64,000 nucleotides of DNA from Polaribacter glomeratus (GCF_002954665.1 NZ_MSCM01000001.1:883786-947785), one strand, 5' to 3'. Positions 35,968 through 45,274 are shown, numbered from the stretch's first letter. The notes: a model not told the origin generated them from the letters alone. Made by a program: numbers and translations.

Positions 35968-36348
35968 ATGAGAAAAATCATATTTGGTATCGCTTTTATT
36001 GCTTCTATTTCTTTTGTGATTTTCAGTTTCACAGAAAAAAAAGAAACTTTAAATACGATTTCACAAACTTCATCCATTGAAAAAGGGAAAAAACTTTTTG
36101 CTAGAAACGCATGTACGAGTTGCCATCAAGAACAAAAGAAAATTGTTGGGCCTTCTGTAAAAGATATTGCTGCCAAATATAAAGCTGAAAAAGGAAATTT
36201 AGTCTCTTTTTTACAAGGAAAAAGTGAGGCAATTGTTGATAAAGATGCTGGTCAAATAGCAATGATGAAAGCGAGTTTAGGCATTACAAAACGAATGAAA
36301 GCAGAAGATTTAAAAGCAATCTCAGCGTATATAATGAGTGTTAAATAA
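35968..36348 (+). CDS. Monohaem c-type cytochrome
   Basis: A 126-residue exported class I cytochrome c. A signal peptide (KIIFGIAFIASISFVIFSF) precedes one haem-binding CxxCH (Cys49, Cys52, His53 in NACTSCHQE), then VGPSVKDIAAKY. The sixth ligand is probably a Met in the MMKASLGITKRM region. It carries electrons in the periplasm; donor and acceptor are not indicated by neighbours. TAAATTTG at 35932-35939 is a likely -7 box. It stands alone with a terminator immediately after. Confidence 0.9.
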   Translation: MRKIIFGIAFIASISFVIFSFTEKKETLNTISQTSSIEKGKKLFARNACTSCHQEQKKIVGPSVKDIAAKYKAEKGNLVSFLQGKSEAIVDKDAGQIAMMKASLGITKRMKAEDLKAISAYIMSVK

Positions 36349-36368
36349 TAAGATTCTTTTAAAATGTA

Positions 36369-36408
36369 AAAGAGTTTCTCCTTTAAAAAAGAGGAACTCT
36401 TTTTTTTT
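36369..36408 (+). terminator. Terminator between convergent genes
   Basis: AGAGTTTCTC pairs with GAGGAACTCT (one mismatch), followed by nine T on the plus strand. It can also serve the leftward gene ending at 36407. Confidence 0.85.
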
Positions 36409-36793
36409 ACTTTTTAATTCTACTAGATAAAGATGAAACTAAGATTTCCAATCGTTTTAACTCCCTAATAATTGCATTTTTATCCATTTGCATCCAAGCA
36501 AACATTTTTAACATGCTCATTGCAATAAGAGCGATAAAACAGTAAATACCCCATCTAATTAGCTCATTTGTTTCCTCAGTATTTGAAATTTGAATGATGC
36601 AATAAATAAAAATCGCAAAGAAAAATACAGTCATAAAATTCATCACATATAGAATCCATTTGTTTTTTCCTGTAAAAAGACCCTTAATCATATCAAAAAT
36701 AGGTTGTTCTTCTAATCCTTTATAAAACTTTGCCTCTTCTTCGGATAAAGTTTCTTTTATTAGTTTGTCGATTTCTTCTATATTATTTTTCAT
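36407..36793 (-). CDS. Membrane protein linked to an ECF sigma factor (DUF6768-like)
   Basis: A 128-residue protein: an acidic N-terminal segment (MKNNIEEIDKLIKETLSEEE), two transmembrane helices (about 47-68 and 80-100) and a C-terminal amphipathic helix. It overlaps the upstream sigma factor gene by 11 bp. The position and the short cytoplasmic N-terminus fit an anti-sigma or accessory role, but no known anti-sigma domain (for example the Zn-binding HxxxCxxC) is present. It resembles the DUF6768 family found next to sigma factors in flavobacteria. Confidence 0.75.
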   Translation of the reverse strand: MKNNIEEIDKLIKETLSEEEAKFYKGLEEQPIFDMIKGLFTGKNKWILYVMNFMTVFFFAIFIYCIIQISNTEETNELIRWGIYCFIALIAMSMLKMFAWMQMDKNAIIRELKRLEILVSSLSSRIKK

Positions 36794-37343
36794 ATTGTAG
36801 TTGTTTTAATTTTGTTTTTAATTTTTCTCTTGCATGAAATAATCTTGATTTTACAGTACCCACTGAAATTTCTAGTATTTCACTAATTTCTTTTAAACTA
36901 TAATTTTCTGTATAAAATAAACGAAGTATCACTTGATGTTCTCCTGATAGTTTTTCTACGGATTTTAAAAGTGCTTTTTTAACATACAAATTATCATCTG
37001 CTTCTAAACACGAATCTGTTTTTTCGTTATCAATATAGTATTTTGATAATTTCTTCTGTTCTCTTTGCTGCGCTCTTAAAAAATCAATTGCTTTTCTATT
37101 TACGATGCTAATTGCCCAGCTTTTAAATTTTTCTGGCTCTTGTAAATCTCCTAATTTATGGATGATTGCAGACCAGCTTTCTTGGGCTATATCTTTAGCA
37201 ATATCAGCATCTTTTACAATCCATAATGCGAACTTACAGAAGTGTACATGCCATTTTTTTACTAAATGATTTAAAGCATTTACATCTCCTTTTTGATAGC
37301 TTTCAATCAAAACTACATCCGATAAATTATTGATTTTATTCAT
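36783..37343 (-). CDS. ECF-type RNA polymerase sigma factor
   Basis: A 186-residue sigma-70 family factor with region 2 (about 25-95, including ADIAKDIAQESWSAIIHKLG and WAISIVNRKAIDFLRAQ) and region 4 (about 125-180, GEHQVILRLFYTENYSLKEI and SVGTVKSRLFHAREKLK). It lacks regions 1 and 3, as expected for ECF sigma factors. It probably directs RNA polymerase to a stress- or envelope-related set of genes and is translationally coupled to the downstream membrane protein, a possible modulator. Confidence 0.92.
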   Translation of the reverse strand: MNKINNLSDVVLIESYQKGDVNALNHLVKKWHVHFCKFALWIVKDADIAKDIAQESWSAIIHKLGDLQEPEKFKSWAISIVNRKAIDFLRAQQREQKKLSKYYIDNEKTDSCLEADDNLYVKKALLKSVEKLSGEHQVILRLFYTENYSLKEISEILEISVGTVKSRLFHAREKLKTKLKQLQYEK

Positions 37344-37551
37344 AATCGTTTACAATACATAGACGAATAAAACTTTAAAAGGTTCAAATTATTTTTAGTT
37401 TCCTGTTTTTACAGGAATGACCGTTTAGAGGAAACTCTAGGCAAAAGCCTTGGTAAATTGTTTTCGATTAAAGATAAAGTAATTATAAATGATGTTTTAC
37501 CCTATAAAGGCAATCAAATTCTTTAATTTTGCAATGTTATAATTTTGAAAT

Positions 37552-39006
37552 ATGCCACGTAGAGAACGAAATAATTTTGTAAAGAAAAATCAAATTTTAG
37601 AATTAAGAATCGAAGATTACGCTTTTGGTGGCAAGGGAATTGCCAGAATAAAAACGGAAGACGGTAGTTTTGTTGTTTTTGTTCCTAATACGTTACCAGG
37701 ACAATTGGTAAAAGCTCAGATTCAAAAATCGAGCAAAAAATATGCAGAAGCGAAGCTAATTGATGTTCTAGAACCCTCCGAAAATGAAGTGGAAGTTCCG
37801 TTTCAAGATATTCCAGGAGCACCTTACATTCAATTACCGATAGAATTACAACATCAGTACAAAAAAGAAAGCACTTTATCTTTGTTCAAAAGAATAGGGA
37901 AAGTTGAAAATATAGAAGATTTATTTGATGAATTAATTGTTTCTCCAAACGTATTTCATTACCGAAATAAAATGGAGTATGGTTTCTCTGCCATTGGTTA
38001 TGACCGAATTAATAAAACAGATAAAGATGAATTTACGCTAGGTTTTAAAAGACGTGGCGTTTGGTGGATGGGAGATAATTTAGAAAAAGATTCTGGTTTG
38101 TTTGATAAACAAATGGAAGACAATCTTATAAAAATTAGAAAATACTGCATAGAAACAGGCTTAGAACCTTGGCACGGGCCGCAAAAAACAGGTTTTTTTA
38201 GGTATTTTGTAGTTAGAAAATCTTTTAAAACGAATGAATTATTATTCAATTTAGTAACCACTTCACCCGAATTACCAAATTTTGATTTGCAAAAATTTGC
38301 AAAATTTTTAGTTGAATTATTTGGAGAAAGAGTAGCCGGATTATTACATACTATTAACGATGAAACAGGCGATAGAACAATTGCAACTTCGGGAAGTATT
38401 GATTTAATTTACGGAAAAGATAAAATTGTAGAAGAATTATTAGGTTTAAATTTTGAAATTAGCATGAAAAGCTTCTTTCAAACAAATCCTAAATGTGCAG
38501 AAAAACTGTATGCCAAAGTGGTTGAGTATGTTTTAGAGGATAAAACGAAAGTAGACAATACTGTTGTAATGGATTTGTTTTGCGGAACAGGAACAATTGG
38601 CCAAATAGTCGCTTCTAGAAGTAAAAACGCAAAAATTGTTGGGGTAGATATTGTTGCATCCGCAATTAAAGATGCGCAAAAAAATGCCAAAAGAAATAAT
38701 ATTGAAGGTTTAGAGTTTTATGCTGCGGATGTTGGTAAGTTCTTAGCGGCACATCCAGAGTATGAAAACAAAATAAAAACGATTATTTTAGATCCTGCGA
38801 GAGCAGGAATTGCGCCTAAAACTTTGCAGAAAATCATTAATTTAAATGCAGACAGAATGGTGTATGTTTCTTGCAATCCGGCAACGCAAGCAAGAGATAC
38901 AGAATTGTTGAGCGAAGCTGGATATCAAATTAAAAAAATTAGTTTGGTAGATCAATTTCCGCATACATCGCACATAGAAACTGTTGTATTGTTTGAGAAA
39001 TTGTAA
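37552..39006 (+). CDS. rlmD: 23S rRNA (uracil-5-)-methyltransferase RlmD
   Basis: A 484-residue class I methyltransferase of the RlmD/TrmA family. A TRAM domain (about 10-70, LELRIEDYAFGGKGIARI) is followed by a catalytic domain with the SAM-binding DLFCGTGTIG, the ILDPARAG motif, and the nucleophile Cys and base in YVSCNPATQARD. The Cys-rich [4Fe-4S] cluster motif of E. coli RlmD is not evident, which is common in Bacteroidota. TAATTTTG at 37524-37531 is a plausible -7 box, implying a short leader. It is read alone. Confidence 0.9.
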   Translation: MPRRERNNFVKKNQILELRIEDYAFGGKGIARIKTEDGSFVVFVPNTLPGQLVKAQIQKSSKKYAEAKLIDVLEPSENEVEVPFQDIPGAPYIQLPIELQHQYKKESTLSLFKRIGKVENIEDLFDELIVSPNVFHYRNKMEYGFSAIGYDRINKTDKDEFTLGFKRRGVWWMGDNLEKDSGLFDKQMEDNLIKIRKYCIETGLEPWHGPQKTGFFRYFVVRKSFKTNELLFNLVTTSPELPNFDLQKFAKFLVELFGERVAGLLHTINDETGDRTIATSGSIDLIYGKDKIVEELLGLNFEISMKSFFQTNPKCAEKLYAKVVEYVLEDKTKVDNTVVMDLFCGTGTIGQIVASRSKNAKIVGVDIVASAIKDAQKNAKRNNIEGLEFYAADVGKFLAAHPEYENKIKTIILDPARAGIAPKTLQKIINLNADRMVYVSCNPATQARDTELLSEAGYQIKKISLVDQFPHTSHIETVVLFEKL

Positions 39007-39150
39007 GTGTTTATTGCGAAAAAGGATGCTGTGTTAATAAGACAAAGAGTAGAGAAAATAACGAATAGGTTAAATTCGACAGTAAAGTATCAGTTAAATT
39101 AATAAACAAATTAACGAATAATTGGTTTAAGAAAAATCTACTAAAATAGT

Positions 39151-39495
39151 TTAGTGATAACTAGTGCAGTATACTACAAATTTATATTCACCTCCTGAAT
39201 AGGGACTTGTGTTGTAATAAGAAGTAAACTCTCCTCTATTTAAATAAGATCTTCCTAAATTAGTGCGCCAATTTTCTTCTTTATAGGCAATATCATTTCC
39301 GTTTTTATCCTTATTATAGACCAATCCTGGTTCATATTTATTAGTATCAGGATTAAGTAATGAGTACATTACCTCTATCGTAGCACACTGACCTCCATTA
39401 CTTTGATTGTAATTTGATAATACAGAATTTAACTCTGCACAATTATAGAATGCCAAAAAACTAAGAAGTAGAATTAATTTTTTAATAATTTTCAT
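39151..39495 (-). CDS. Hypothetical small lipoprotein
   Basis: A 114-residue protein with a lipoprotein signal peptide (IIKKLILLLSFLAFYNC, Cys about 19) and a short soluble part with an Asn/Tyr-rich composition and three further Cys residues, one near the end. No family is recognised. It is flanked by long non-coding leaders and is not in an operon. It probably faces the periplasm or the cell surface; the function is unknown. Confidence 0.6.
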   Translation of the reverse strand: MKIIKKLILLLSFLAFYNCAELNSVLSNYNQSNGGQCATIEVMYSLLNPDTNKYEPGLVYNKDKNGNDIAYKEENWRTNLGRSYLNRGEFTSYYNTSPYSGGEYKFVVYCTSYH

Positions 39496-39612
39496 ACACT
39501 AAAATTAAATTGTTAGTACAAAATAAAATTAGTTAGAAAAAAACGTATAAACAATACCTACTAATGGGTATTTTTGGTTTCTTTGTAATAATTAATATTT
39601 AAAAATCAATCA

Positions 39613-39900
39613 ATGAAAAAACTTACAGAATTCGAAATAGAATTAAGATTAGAATCGTTACCAGATTGGGAATATTATGAAGACGCTTTGCATACCGATT
39701 TAGAGTTTGGTAATTTTAAAGATTGTATGTCTGCAATGAATAGAATTGCCTTTGAATGTGAAGCTTTAAACCATCATCCAGAATGGACAAATGTATATAA
39801 TACTTTAGATATTACATTAAAAACACATGATGCTCAAGGTGTTACAGAACTGGATTTTGCATTAGCAGAAGCGATTAATAAAATTGTAGAAGTTGAATAA
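39613..39900 (+). CDS. phhB: Pterin-4a-carbinolamine dehydratase
   Basis: A 95-residue dehydratase that recycles 4a-hydroxytetrahydrobiopterin produced by aromatic amino acid hydroxylases. It has the family's active-site block FECEALNHHPEWTNVYNTLD (His-His near 54-55) and the closing TLKTHDAQGVTELDFALAEA. The length is normal. A phenylalanine hydroxylase gene is not in the window. Confidence 0.92.
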   Translation: MKKLTEFEIELRLESLPDWEYYEDALHTDLEFGNFKDCMSAMNRIAFECEALNHHPEWTNVYNTLDITLKTHDAQGVTELDFALAEAINKIVEVE

Positions 39901-39944
39901 ATCTAAATTGAGATTTTAAAAATATTATTACTAAACCTAAAGAA

Positions 39945-40430
39945 TTGAAAAAATTAGTATTTCTTTTTATCATGACAATCATTGTAATTTCTGCCTGCGA
40001 AAAAGATGATTTTTGTACACAAAATCCTATTACTCCAAACTTAGTGTTGCGTTTTTATGATACTAATAACAGAGAAACTTTAAAAAGTGTAGAGAGATTA
40101 TCTATTTGGGCAGAAAATAAAGACACGATCGTTTCGTACAAAAGTATAACTTTAGATAGTGTTGCTATCCCTTTAAACGCTATTGATACAAAGACTGTTT
40201 ATCATCTAAAAATGAATACTATTGATGGTAAAACTGCTAATAATCAAGAAGCTACATTTACAATTAGTTATACACCCAAAGAAGAATATGTTTCTCGTTC
40301 TTGCGGATTTAGAGTGCAATTTAATGATGTAACTTTTGAATCTAATAATTCTTGGATTAAAGATTTTACGCCAAAAACAGTAACTACAATAGCAAATCAA
40401 AACGCAGCACATGTACAAATATTTCATTAG
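39945..40430 (+). CDS. DUF6452 family lipoprotein
   Basis: A 161-residue protein starting at a TTG (39945), with a lipoprotein signal (LVFLFIMTIIVISAC, Cys18) and a mostly beta-structured domain (NLVLRFYDTNNRETLKSVER and onwards). It overlaps the following DUF6048 gene by 20 bp, and the same pair is commonly linked in flavobacteria. The function is unknown. Close linkage and tight overlap suggest the two proteins act together in the envelope. Confidence 0.82.
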   Translation: MKKLVFLFIMTIIVISACEKDDFCTQNPITPNLVLRFYDTNNRETLKSVERLSIWAENKDTIVSYKSITLDSVAIPLNAIDTKTVYHLKMNTIDGKTANNQEATFTISYTPKEEYVSRSCGFRVQFNDVTFESNNSWIKDFTPKTVTTIANQNAAHVQIFH

Positions 40431-41115
40431 TATTTTCTTGTTATTTGTTTTGGTTGATGGATTTTCTCAGTCTAAAAAAACGACTACTACAGAACCTATA
40501 AAAGACACGATTATTTATAAATCTTCTTACGGAATTAGATTAGGAGTTGACATTAGCAAGCCAATATTAGCAAGTATTAGCAGCTCTTATAGCGGCTTTG
40601 AAATTGTAGGTGATTATAGAATTTCTAAACGTTTTTTTGTGGCTGCAGAATTAGGTTATGAAGACCATACAAGTGATGAAGATTATACAAACTCAACTGC
40701 CAAAGGAAGCTATGCAAGAGTTGGTTTTAATTACAATGCGTATGAAAATTGGCTAGATATGAATAACGAAATTTTTGTAGGCTATAGATATGGTTTTAGT
40801 CTTTTTGATCAAACTTTAAATAGTTACACACCCAATGTAAATAGCACTTATTTTCCTGCAAATTCTATTAATACACCAGTTACAGCATCGAATTTAAATG
40901 CACATTGGTCTGAGTTTATATTCGGATTAAAAGTAGAAACTTTTAAAAATTTATTTTTAAGTGCAAGTATGTCTTACAAAGTTTTAATGAGTTCAAAACA
41001 GCCAGATAATTTTAAAACCTTATACGCACCTGGTTTTAATACAATCTTTGAAAGTAGCACTGGTTTTGGTTTTAATTATACTGTTAGTTACTTAATTCCT
41101 TTTAAGAAAAAATAA
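40411..41115 (+). CDS. DUF6048 family predicted outer-membrane protein
   Basis: A 234-residue protein with a signal peptide (YFISIFLLFVLVDGFSQ) and alternating amphipathic beta-strands such as GIRLGVDISKPI, FFVAAELGYEDH, YARVGFNYNAY and EIFVGYRYGFSLF, ending in the aromatic-rich FGFNYTVSYLIPFKKK. This looks like a small outer-membrane beta-barrel. The start overlaps the DUF6452 lipoprotein gene, so the two may form a complex. The barrel is inferred from strand pattern. Confidence 0.82.
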   Translation: MYKYFISIFLLFVLVDGFSQSKKTTTTEPIKDTIIYKSSYGIRLGVDISKPILASISSSYSGFEIVGDYRISKRFFVAAELGYEDHTSDEDYTNSTAKGSYARVGFNYNAYENWLDMNNEIFVGYRYGFSLFDQTLNSYTPNVNSTYFPANSINTPVTASNLNAHWSEFIFGLKVETFKNLFLSASMSYKVLMSSKQPDNFKTLYAPGFNTIFESSTGFGFNYTVSYLIPFKKK

Positions 41116-41176
41116 AAATCAGCCTTTTGTTGCTAATTTTTTAGTAAATTTAACCCTCTTTTTTAAATCATATACA

Positions 41177-42124
41177 ATGAATACTATACCTAGTGTAAAT
41201 TTAACTGACTTCTTATCTAACGATCCAATAAAAAAACAAAAATTCATAGACGAAATTGGGCATGCCTACGAAAACATAGGTTTTGTGGCTTTAAAAGGTC
41301 ATTTTTTAGATACCGAATTAGTAGATAGCCTTTATTCAGAAATAAAAAACTTTTTTGATTTACCTACGGAGATCAAAGAAAAATATGAAATTCCTGGAAT
41401 CGGTGGCCAAAGAGGATATGTTTCTTTTGGAAAAGAATCTGCAAAAGGAAAAAAAGAAGGAGATTTAAAGGAATTTTGGCATTTTGGGCAATATGTTGAT
41501 AGAAATTCTAAATATGCAGAAGAATATCCTGCAAATGTTTCTGTAAAAGAACTGCCAAAGTTTGATGAAGTTGGTAAAGAAACCTACAAAATGTTAGAAA
41601 AAACAGCCAAATATGTGTTGCGTTCATTGGCTTTACATTTAGGTTTAGAAGAAACCTATTTTGATAATTACATTAAAAATGGAAACAGTATTTTACGACC
41701 TATTCATTATCCACCAATAAAAACAGAACCAAAAGGCGCAGAAAGAGCAGCAGCTCACGGAGACATTAATTTAATTACTTTATTAATGGGTGCTCAAGGA
41801 AAAGGCTTACAAGTTCAAAATCATAAAGGAGAATGGATTGATGCAATTGCAGAACCCGATGAATTAATGATAAATGTGGGTGATATGTTATCTAGACATA
41901 GTAATAATAAACTAAAATCTACAATCCATAGAGTTACAAATCCGCCAAAAGAAATGTGGGGAACTTCTCGTTATTCAATTCCGTTTTTTATGCATCCAAT
42001 TTCTGATATGAAATTAGATGTTTTAGAAAACTGCATCGATGAAAACAATCCAAAACAGTTTGATGATATTACATCAGGAGCATTTTTAGACGAACGCTTA
42101 CGTGAATTAGGACTTAAAAAATAG
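41177..42124 (+). CDS. Fe(II)/2-oxoglutarate-dependent oxygenase (isopenicillin-N-synthase-like)
   Basis: A 315-residue member of the IPNS-like dioxygenase family. The N-terminal DIOX_N region (DEIGHAYENIGFVALKGHF) is followed by the double-stranded beta-helix with iron ligands in AAHGDINLITLL (His and Asp) and STIHRVTNP (His), and the 2-oxoglutarate-binding Arg-x-Ser in RYSIPFFMHP. The substrate cannot be predicted. It is co-directional with a SUI1 gene after a hairpin repeat. Confidence 0.87.
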   Translation: MNTIPSVNLTDFLSNDPIKKQKFIDEIGHAYENIGFVALKGHFLDTELVDSLYSEIKNFFDLPTEIKEKYEIPGIGGQRGYVSFGKESAKGKKEGDLKEFWHFGQYVDRNSKYAEEYPANVSVKELPKFDEVGKETYKMLEKTAKYVLRSLALHLGLEETYFDNYIKNGNSILRPIHYPPIKTEPKGAERAAAHGDINLITLLMGAQGKGLQVQNHKGEWIDAIAEPDELMINVGDMLSRHSNNKLKSTIHRVTNPPKEMWGTSRYSIPFFMHPISDMKLDVLENCIDENNPKQFDDITSGAFLDERLRELGLKK

Positions 42125-42136
42125 TTAGCAGTTTTT

Positions 42137-42181
42137 CAGTCTTCAGTTTGCAGTACAAAACTGACTGAAAACTGAAGACTG
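42137..42181. repeat. Hairpin repeat between genes
   Basis: CAGTCTTCAGTTT pairs with AAACTGAAGACTG around a loop containing CAGTACAAAACTGACTG. It resembles flavobacterial intergenic hairpin repeats; it may reduce readthrough into the SUI1 gene. Confidence 0.7.
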
Positions 42182-42201
42182 TTGACCGCAAACTAAAAAG
42201 A

Positions 42202-42525
42202 ATGGATTTTAAAGATCAATTAAAAAATTTATTTCCAGAACATAAAGAATCTGCTGAACCTGTAGTTGAAAAATCATCTATTTGGTTGCAAGAGGAACCT
42301 ATAATTTGCAAATACGAAAAAAGAAAAGGAAAGCCAATTACCATATTAGAAGGCTATACTGGCGCTACCGAGGATTTTAAAATGCTGGCAAAAGAAATAA
42401 AAACAAAACTTTCTGTTGGTGGTAGTTTTAAAGAAGATAAAATTATAATACAAGGAGATTATAGAGATAAAATAATGACAATGCTAAAGGAAAAAGGATT
42501 TAATGTAAAGAGAGTTGGTGGTTAA
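42202..42525 (+). CDS. SUI1/eIF1-family translation factor (YciH-like)
   Basis: A 107-residue protein with the SUI1 domain (about 35-105: EKRKGKPITILEGYTGATED, then KIKTKLSVGGSFKEDKIIIQ-type strands and the GFNVKRVGG end). Bacterial YciH-like proteins resemble eIF1 and influence start-codon discrimination. An acidic N-terminal extension precedes the domain. Its role in Bacteroidota is not established. Confidence 0.9.
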   Translation: MDFKDQLKNLFPEHKESAEPVVEKSSIWLQEEPIICKYEKRKGKPITILEGYTGATEDFKMLAKEIKTKLSVGGSFKEDKIIIQGDYRDKIMTMLKEKGFNVKRVGG

Positions 42526-42577
42526 TTATTTCTATTTTAATACAATAAAAAATAACTAATAACGTTTTGTAAAAATT

Positions 42578-43522
42578 ATGGGGGCATCTATTTTACACAT
42601 CACAAATGGAGATATAACTACCAATTATCTCAAAAAATTAAATTATTCTGGAAGTTTTATTACTTGGAGAGAAATGCTTTCTGAAGGTAAAACTACTTCG
42701 GATATTGGTAGCGAAACTTTCTGGAAAAATAGGTTTGAATTCTTAAAATCGTCCTATAATATTAGCAAAAAGAAATTTATAGATTATACTTTAAAGGAAT
42801 ACCGTAGTCTTTGCAAACAAAAAGACCAAGATGAAATTGTTTTATGGTTTGAACATGATTTATTTTGTCAAATTAATATGTTGGCAGTAATTAGTTGGTT
42901 AAAACGGTATAGACATGGGTATCAAATTACGTTAGTTTGTAGCGGAAAAATAAAAGGTTCAACGCAAATGCTTGGATTATCTCAACTAAAGGAAGAAGAA
43001 GTTCATAAACATTATACAAATAGAGTTACTTTAAAACAAGACGATATTGAGTACGCAGATTATATTTGGCAATTGTATTGTTCAGATTCTCCTTTGCGTT
43101 TAGAAAGTGTGTATAAATTCAATCCAATGTCGCCATTTCAATATTTGGCTACAGCGATAGAAGCACATATACAACGTTTTCCATCCATTGAAAATGGATT
43201 AAACAAAGTTGAAAACACTATTTTAGAAACAGCAAATCGCCAAGAATTTAAGTCAAAAAAAGAATTAATTCAACAACTTATAATTGATGAAAAAGTCTAT
43301 GGTTTTGGAGATTTACAGTACGAATATAATCTAAATACGATCGGTAAATTATTTACATCCTTTGATCCTGTGAAAATTTCTGACAAAGGAAAACAAGTTT
43401 TAGAAAATCAATTAAATTTTTATGGTCAAATAAGAAATGATAATTCATATCTTGGGGGCTCAAAAAAATACAGTTTCTTGTTTCATGAAGAATCTAAAAA
43501 ACTGCTACAAATAACAACCTAA
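42578..43522 (+). CDS. DUF1835 domain protein
   Basis: A 314-residue protein with the DUF1835 N-terminal block (LHITNGDITTNYLKKL, FITWREMLSEGKTTSD) and the WFEHDLFCQINML motif, followed by a helical C-terminal half (QRFPSIENGLNKVENTILET). It ends exactly where the nucleoside phosphorylase gene starts (43523), so the two are co-transcribed. Function is unknown. The first gene of a three-gene unit with the phosphorylase and the binding-protein-like gene. Confidence 0.83.
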   Translation: MGASILHITNGDITTNYLKKLNYSGSFITWREMLSEGKTTSDIGSETFWKNRFEFLKSSYNISKKKFIDYTLKEYRSLCKQKDQDEIVLWFEHDLFCQINMLAVISWLKRYRHGYQITLVCSGKIKGSTQMLGLSQLKEEEVHKHYTNRVTLKQDDIEYADYIWQLYCSDSPLRLESVYKFNPMSPFQYLATAIEAHIQRFPSIENGLNKVENTILETANRQEFKSKKELIQQLIIDEKVYGFGDLQYEYNLNTIGKLFTSFDPVKISDKGKQVLENQLNFYGQIRNDNSYLGGSKKYSFLFHEESKKLLQITT

Positions 43523-44392
43523 ATGAGTATAAAACAATCTGAATTAATTTTAAATCCTGATGGTAGCATTTATCATCTAAATTTAAGACCAGAAAATATA
43601 GCTACAAATATAATTTTTGTTGGTGATCAAGATCGAGTTGATAAAATTTCTAAACACTTCGATTCTATTGAGTTTACCACTCAAAAACGTGAATTTAAAA
43701 CAACAACAGGTACTTTAAACAACAAAAGAATCTCTATTATTTCTACAGGTATTGGTCCTGATAATATTGATATTGTTTTAAATGAATTAGATGCTTTGGT
43801 AAATATCGATTTAGAAACAAGAAAACCGAAAGATAAACTTACAAAATTGAATATTGTAAGAATTGGTACTTCTGGGTCTTTACAAAAAGACATTCCTATC
43901 GATTCGATTGTTTTAAGTTCTCATGCATTGGATTTAAATGGATTGCTTCACTCCTATCAAATTGATGAGATTTCGCATCCAGAAATTGAAAATGCTTTTG
44001 TAAAACATACAAATTGGAGCAGTAAAAAATCGCATCCTTTGGTTATTTCAAACTCTCAGGAATTAGCTGCAAAATTAGCATCAGAAAAAATACATCAAGG
44101 AATTACTGCAACTGCAGGCGGATTTTACGGTCCGCAAGGAAGAGTTTTAAGATTGGCTTTGCAAGATGAAGATTTAAACAGCAAAATTGATAGCTTTCAA
44201 TTTGACGGAAATAGAATAACTAATTTAGAGATGGAAACGTCTGCCATTTATGGTTTGTCTAAATTATTAGGACACAATGCCGTTTCTATGAATGCTATCA
44301 TTGCAAATAGAGCAGATGGTTCTTTTAGTGAAAACCCTGGTAAAATTGTATCCGATTTAATTAAATATACACTTGAAAAATTAGTTGAGTAA
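43523..44392 (+). CDS. Nucleoside phosphorylase (uridine/purine phosphorylase family)
   Basis: A 289-residue PNP/UDP phosphorylase superfamily enzyme: phosphate-binding ISTGIGPDNIDIVLNEL, GTSGSLQ, and the ribose/base-binding NLEMETSAIYGLSKLLG. It cleaves a nucleoside with phosphate to a base and ribose-1-phosphate. It directly abuts the DUF1835 gene and is 3 bp before the next gene, so a three-gene operon is likely. The exact base specificity is unclear; the motif set is closest to uridine phosphorylases. Confidence 0.87.
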   Translation: MSIKQSELILNPDGSIYHLNLRPENIATNIIFVGDQDRVDKISKHFDSIEFTTQKREFKTTTGTLNNKRISIISTGIGPDNIDIVLNELDALVNIDLETRKPKDKLTKLNIVRIGTSGSLQKDIPIDSIVLSSHALDLNGLLHSYQIDEISHPEIENAFVKHTNWSSKKSHPLVISNSQELAAKLASEKIHQGITATAGGFYGPQGRVLRLALQDEDLNSKIDSFQFDGNRITNLEMETSAIYGLSKLLGHNAVSMNAIIANRADGSFSENPGKIVSDLIKYTLEKLVE

Positions 44393-44395
44393 AAA

Positions 44396-45256
44396 ATGAC
44401 CAACCTCAAAGTTGGTGGTGTTCCAGAACATTTTAATTTCCCTTGGTACATCACTCTAAAAAATAAAGAATACAATAAACACGCTATTAATTTGCGTTGG
44501 CAAGATTTTCCTGGTGGAACAGGCCAAATGTGTAAAGCTTTAAGAAAAGGTGACGTTGATATTGCAATAGTTTTAACAGAGGGAATTATTAAAGACATTG
44601 CAGATGGAAATCCGTCTAAAATTGTTCAAACTTATGTAAACTCTCCTTTAATTTGGGGAATTCATGTATCAGCAAATTCAACGTTTAAAAAAATTGAAGA
44701 CTTAGAACATGCTACTATTGCAATTAGTAGGTTTGGTTCTGGTTCACATTTAATGGCAATTGTAAATGCAAATAACCAAAACTGGGACGCTAAAAAGTTG
44801 AAATTTAAAGTTGTTGGTGATTTGCAAGGCGGTATTGATGCGCTTACAAACGGTGAAGCAGATTATTTTATGTGGGAGCATTTTACAACAAAGCCTTTAG
44901 TTGATAATGGTACTTTTAGAAGAATCGACGATTGCCCAACTCCTTGGCCATGTTTTGTAGTTGCTGTTAGAAATGAAATTTTGTCAACCAATTTTGAGGA
45001 AGTTAAAAAAGTTTTAGATATTATAAATGCTGAAACTAAAAACTTTAAAAGTATCGATCAGATTGATAAAATCTTGGCTAAAAGATATAAGCAACAAATA
45101 GATGACATTCAAAATTGGTTAAAAATTACAGAATGGAATGATGGAAAACCAATTACCAAAAATTTAATTACTCGCATTCAAAATAAAATGGTAAAGTTTA
45201 ACGTTATTGAAGAGAAGAAAAACTCAGGTGATTTCATAAAAAACATGTACATTTAA
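44396..45256 (+). CDS. Cytosolic periplasmic-binding-protein-like protein (Ca3427-like)
   Basis: A 286-residue type II solute-binding fold (NMT1/THI5-like, the group typified by Candida Ca3427). It shows LKVGGVPEHFNFPWYITL, the WQDFPGGTGQMCKALRKGDV segment and SRFGSGSHLMAIVNANN. There is no signal peptide or lipobox, and no ABC permease or ATPase gene is nearby, so it is probably a cytoplasmic ligand-binding or enzymatic protein rather than a transporter part. It follows the nucleoside phosphorylase gene by 3 bp; a nucleobase- or pyrimidine-like ligand is therefore an attractive guess, unproven. Confidence 0.8.
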   Translation: MTNLKVGGVPEHFNFPWYITLKNKEYNKHAINLRWQDFPGGTGQMCKALRKGDVDIAIVLTEGIIKDIADGNPSKIVQTYVNSPLIWGIHVSANSTFKKIEDLEHATIAISRFGSGSHLMAIVNANNQNWDAKKLKFKVVGDLQGGIDALTNGEADYFMWEHFTTKPLVDNGTFRRIDDCPTPWPCFVVAVRNEILSTNFEEVKKVLDIINAETKNFKSIDQIDKILAKRYKQQIDDIQNWLKITEWNDGKPITKNLITRIQNKMVKFNVIEEKKNSGDFIKNMYI

Positions 45257-45274
45257 ATCGTAAAAAAAGAATCA

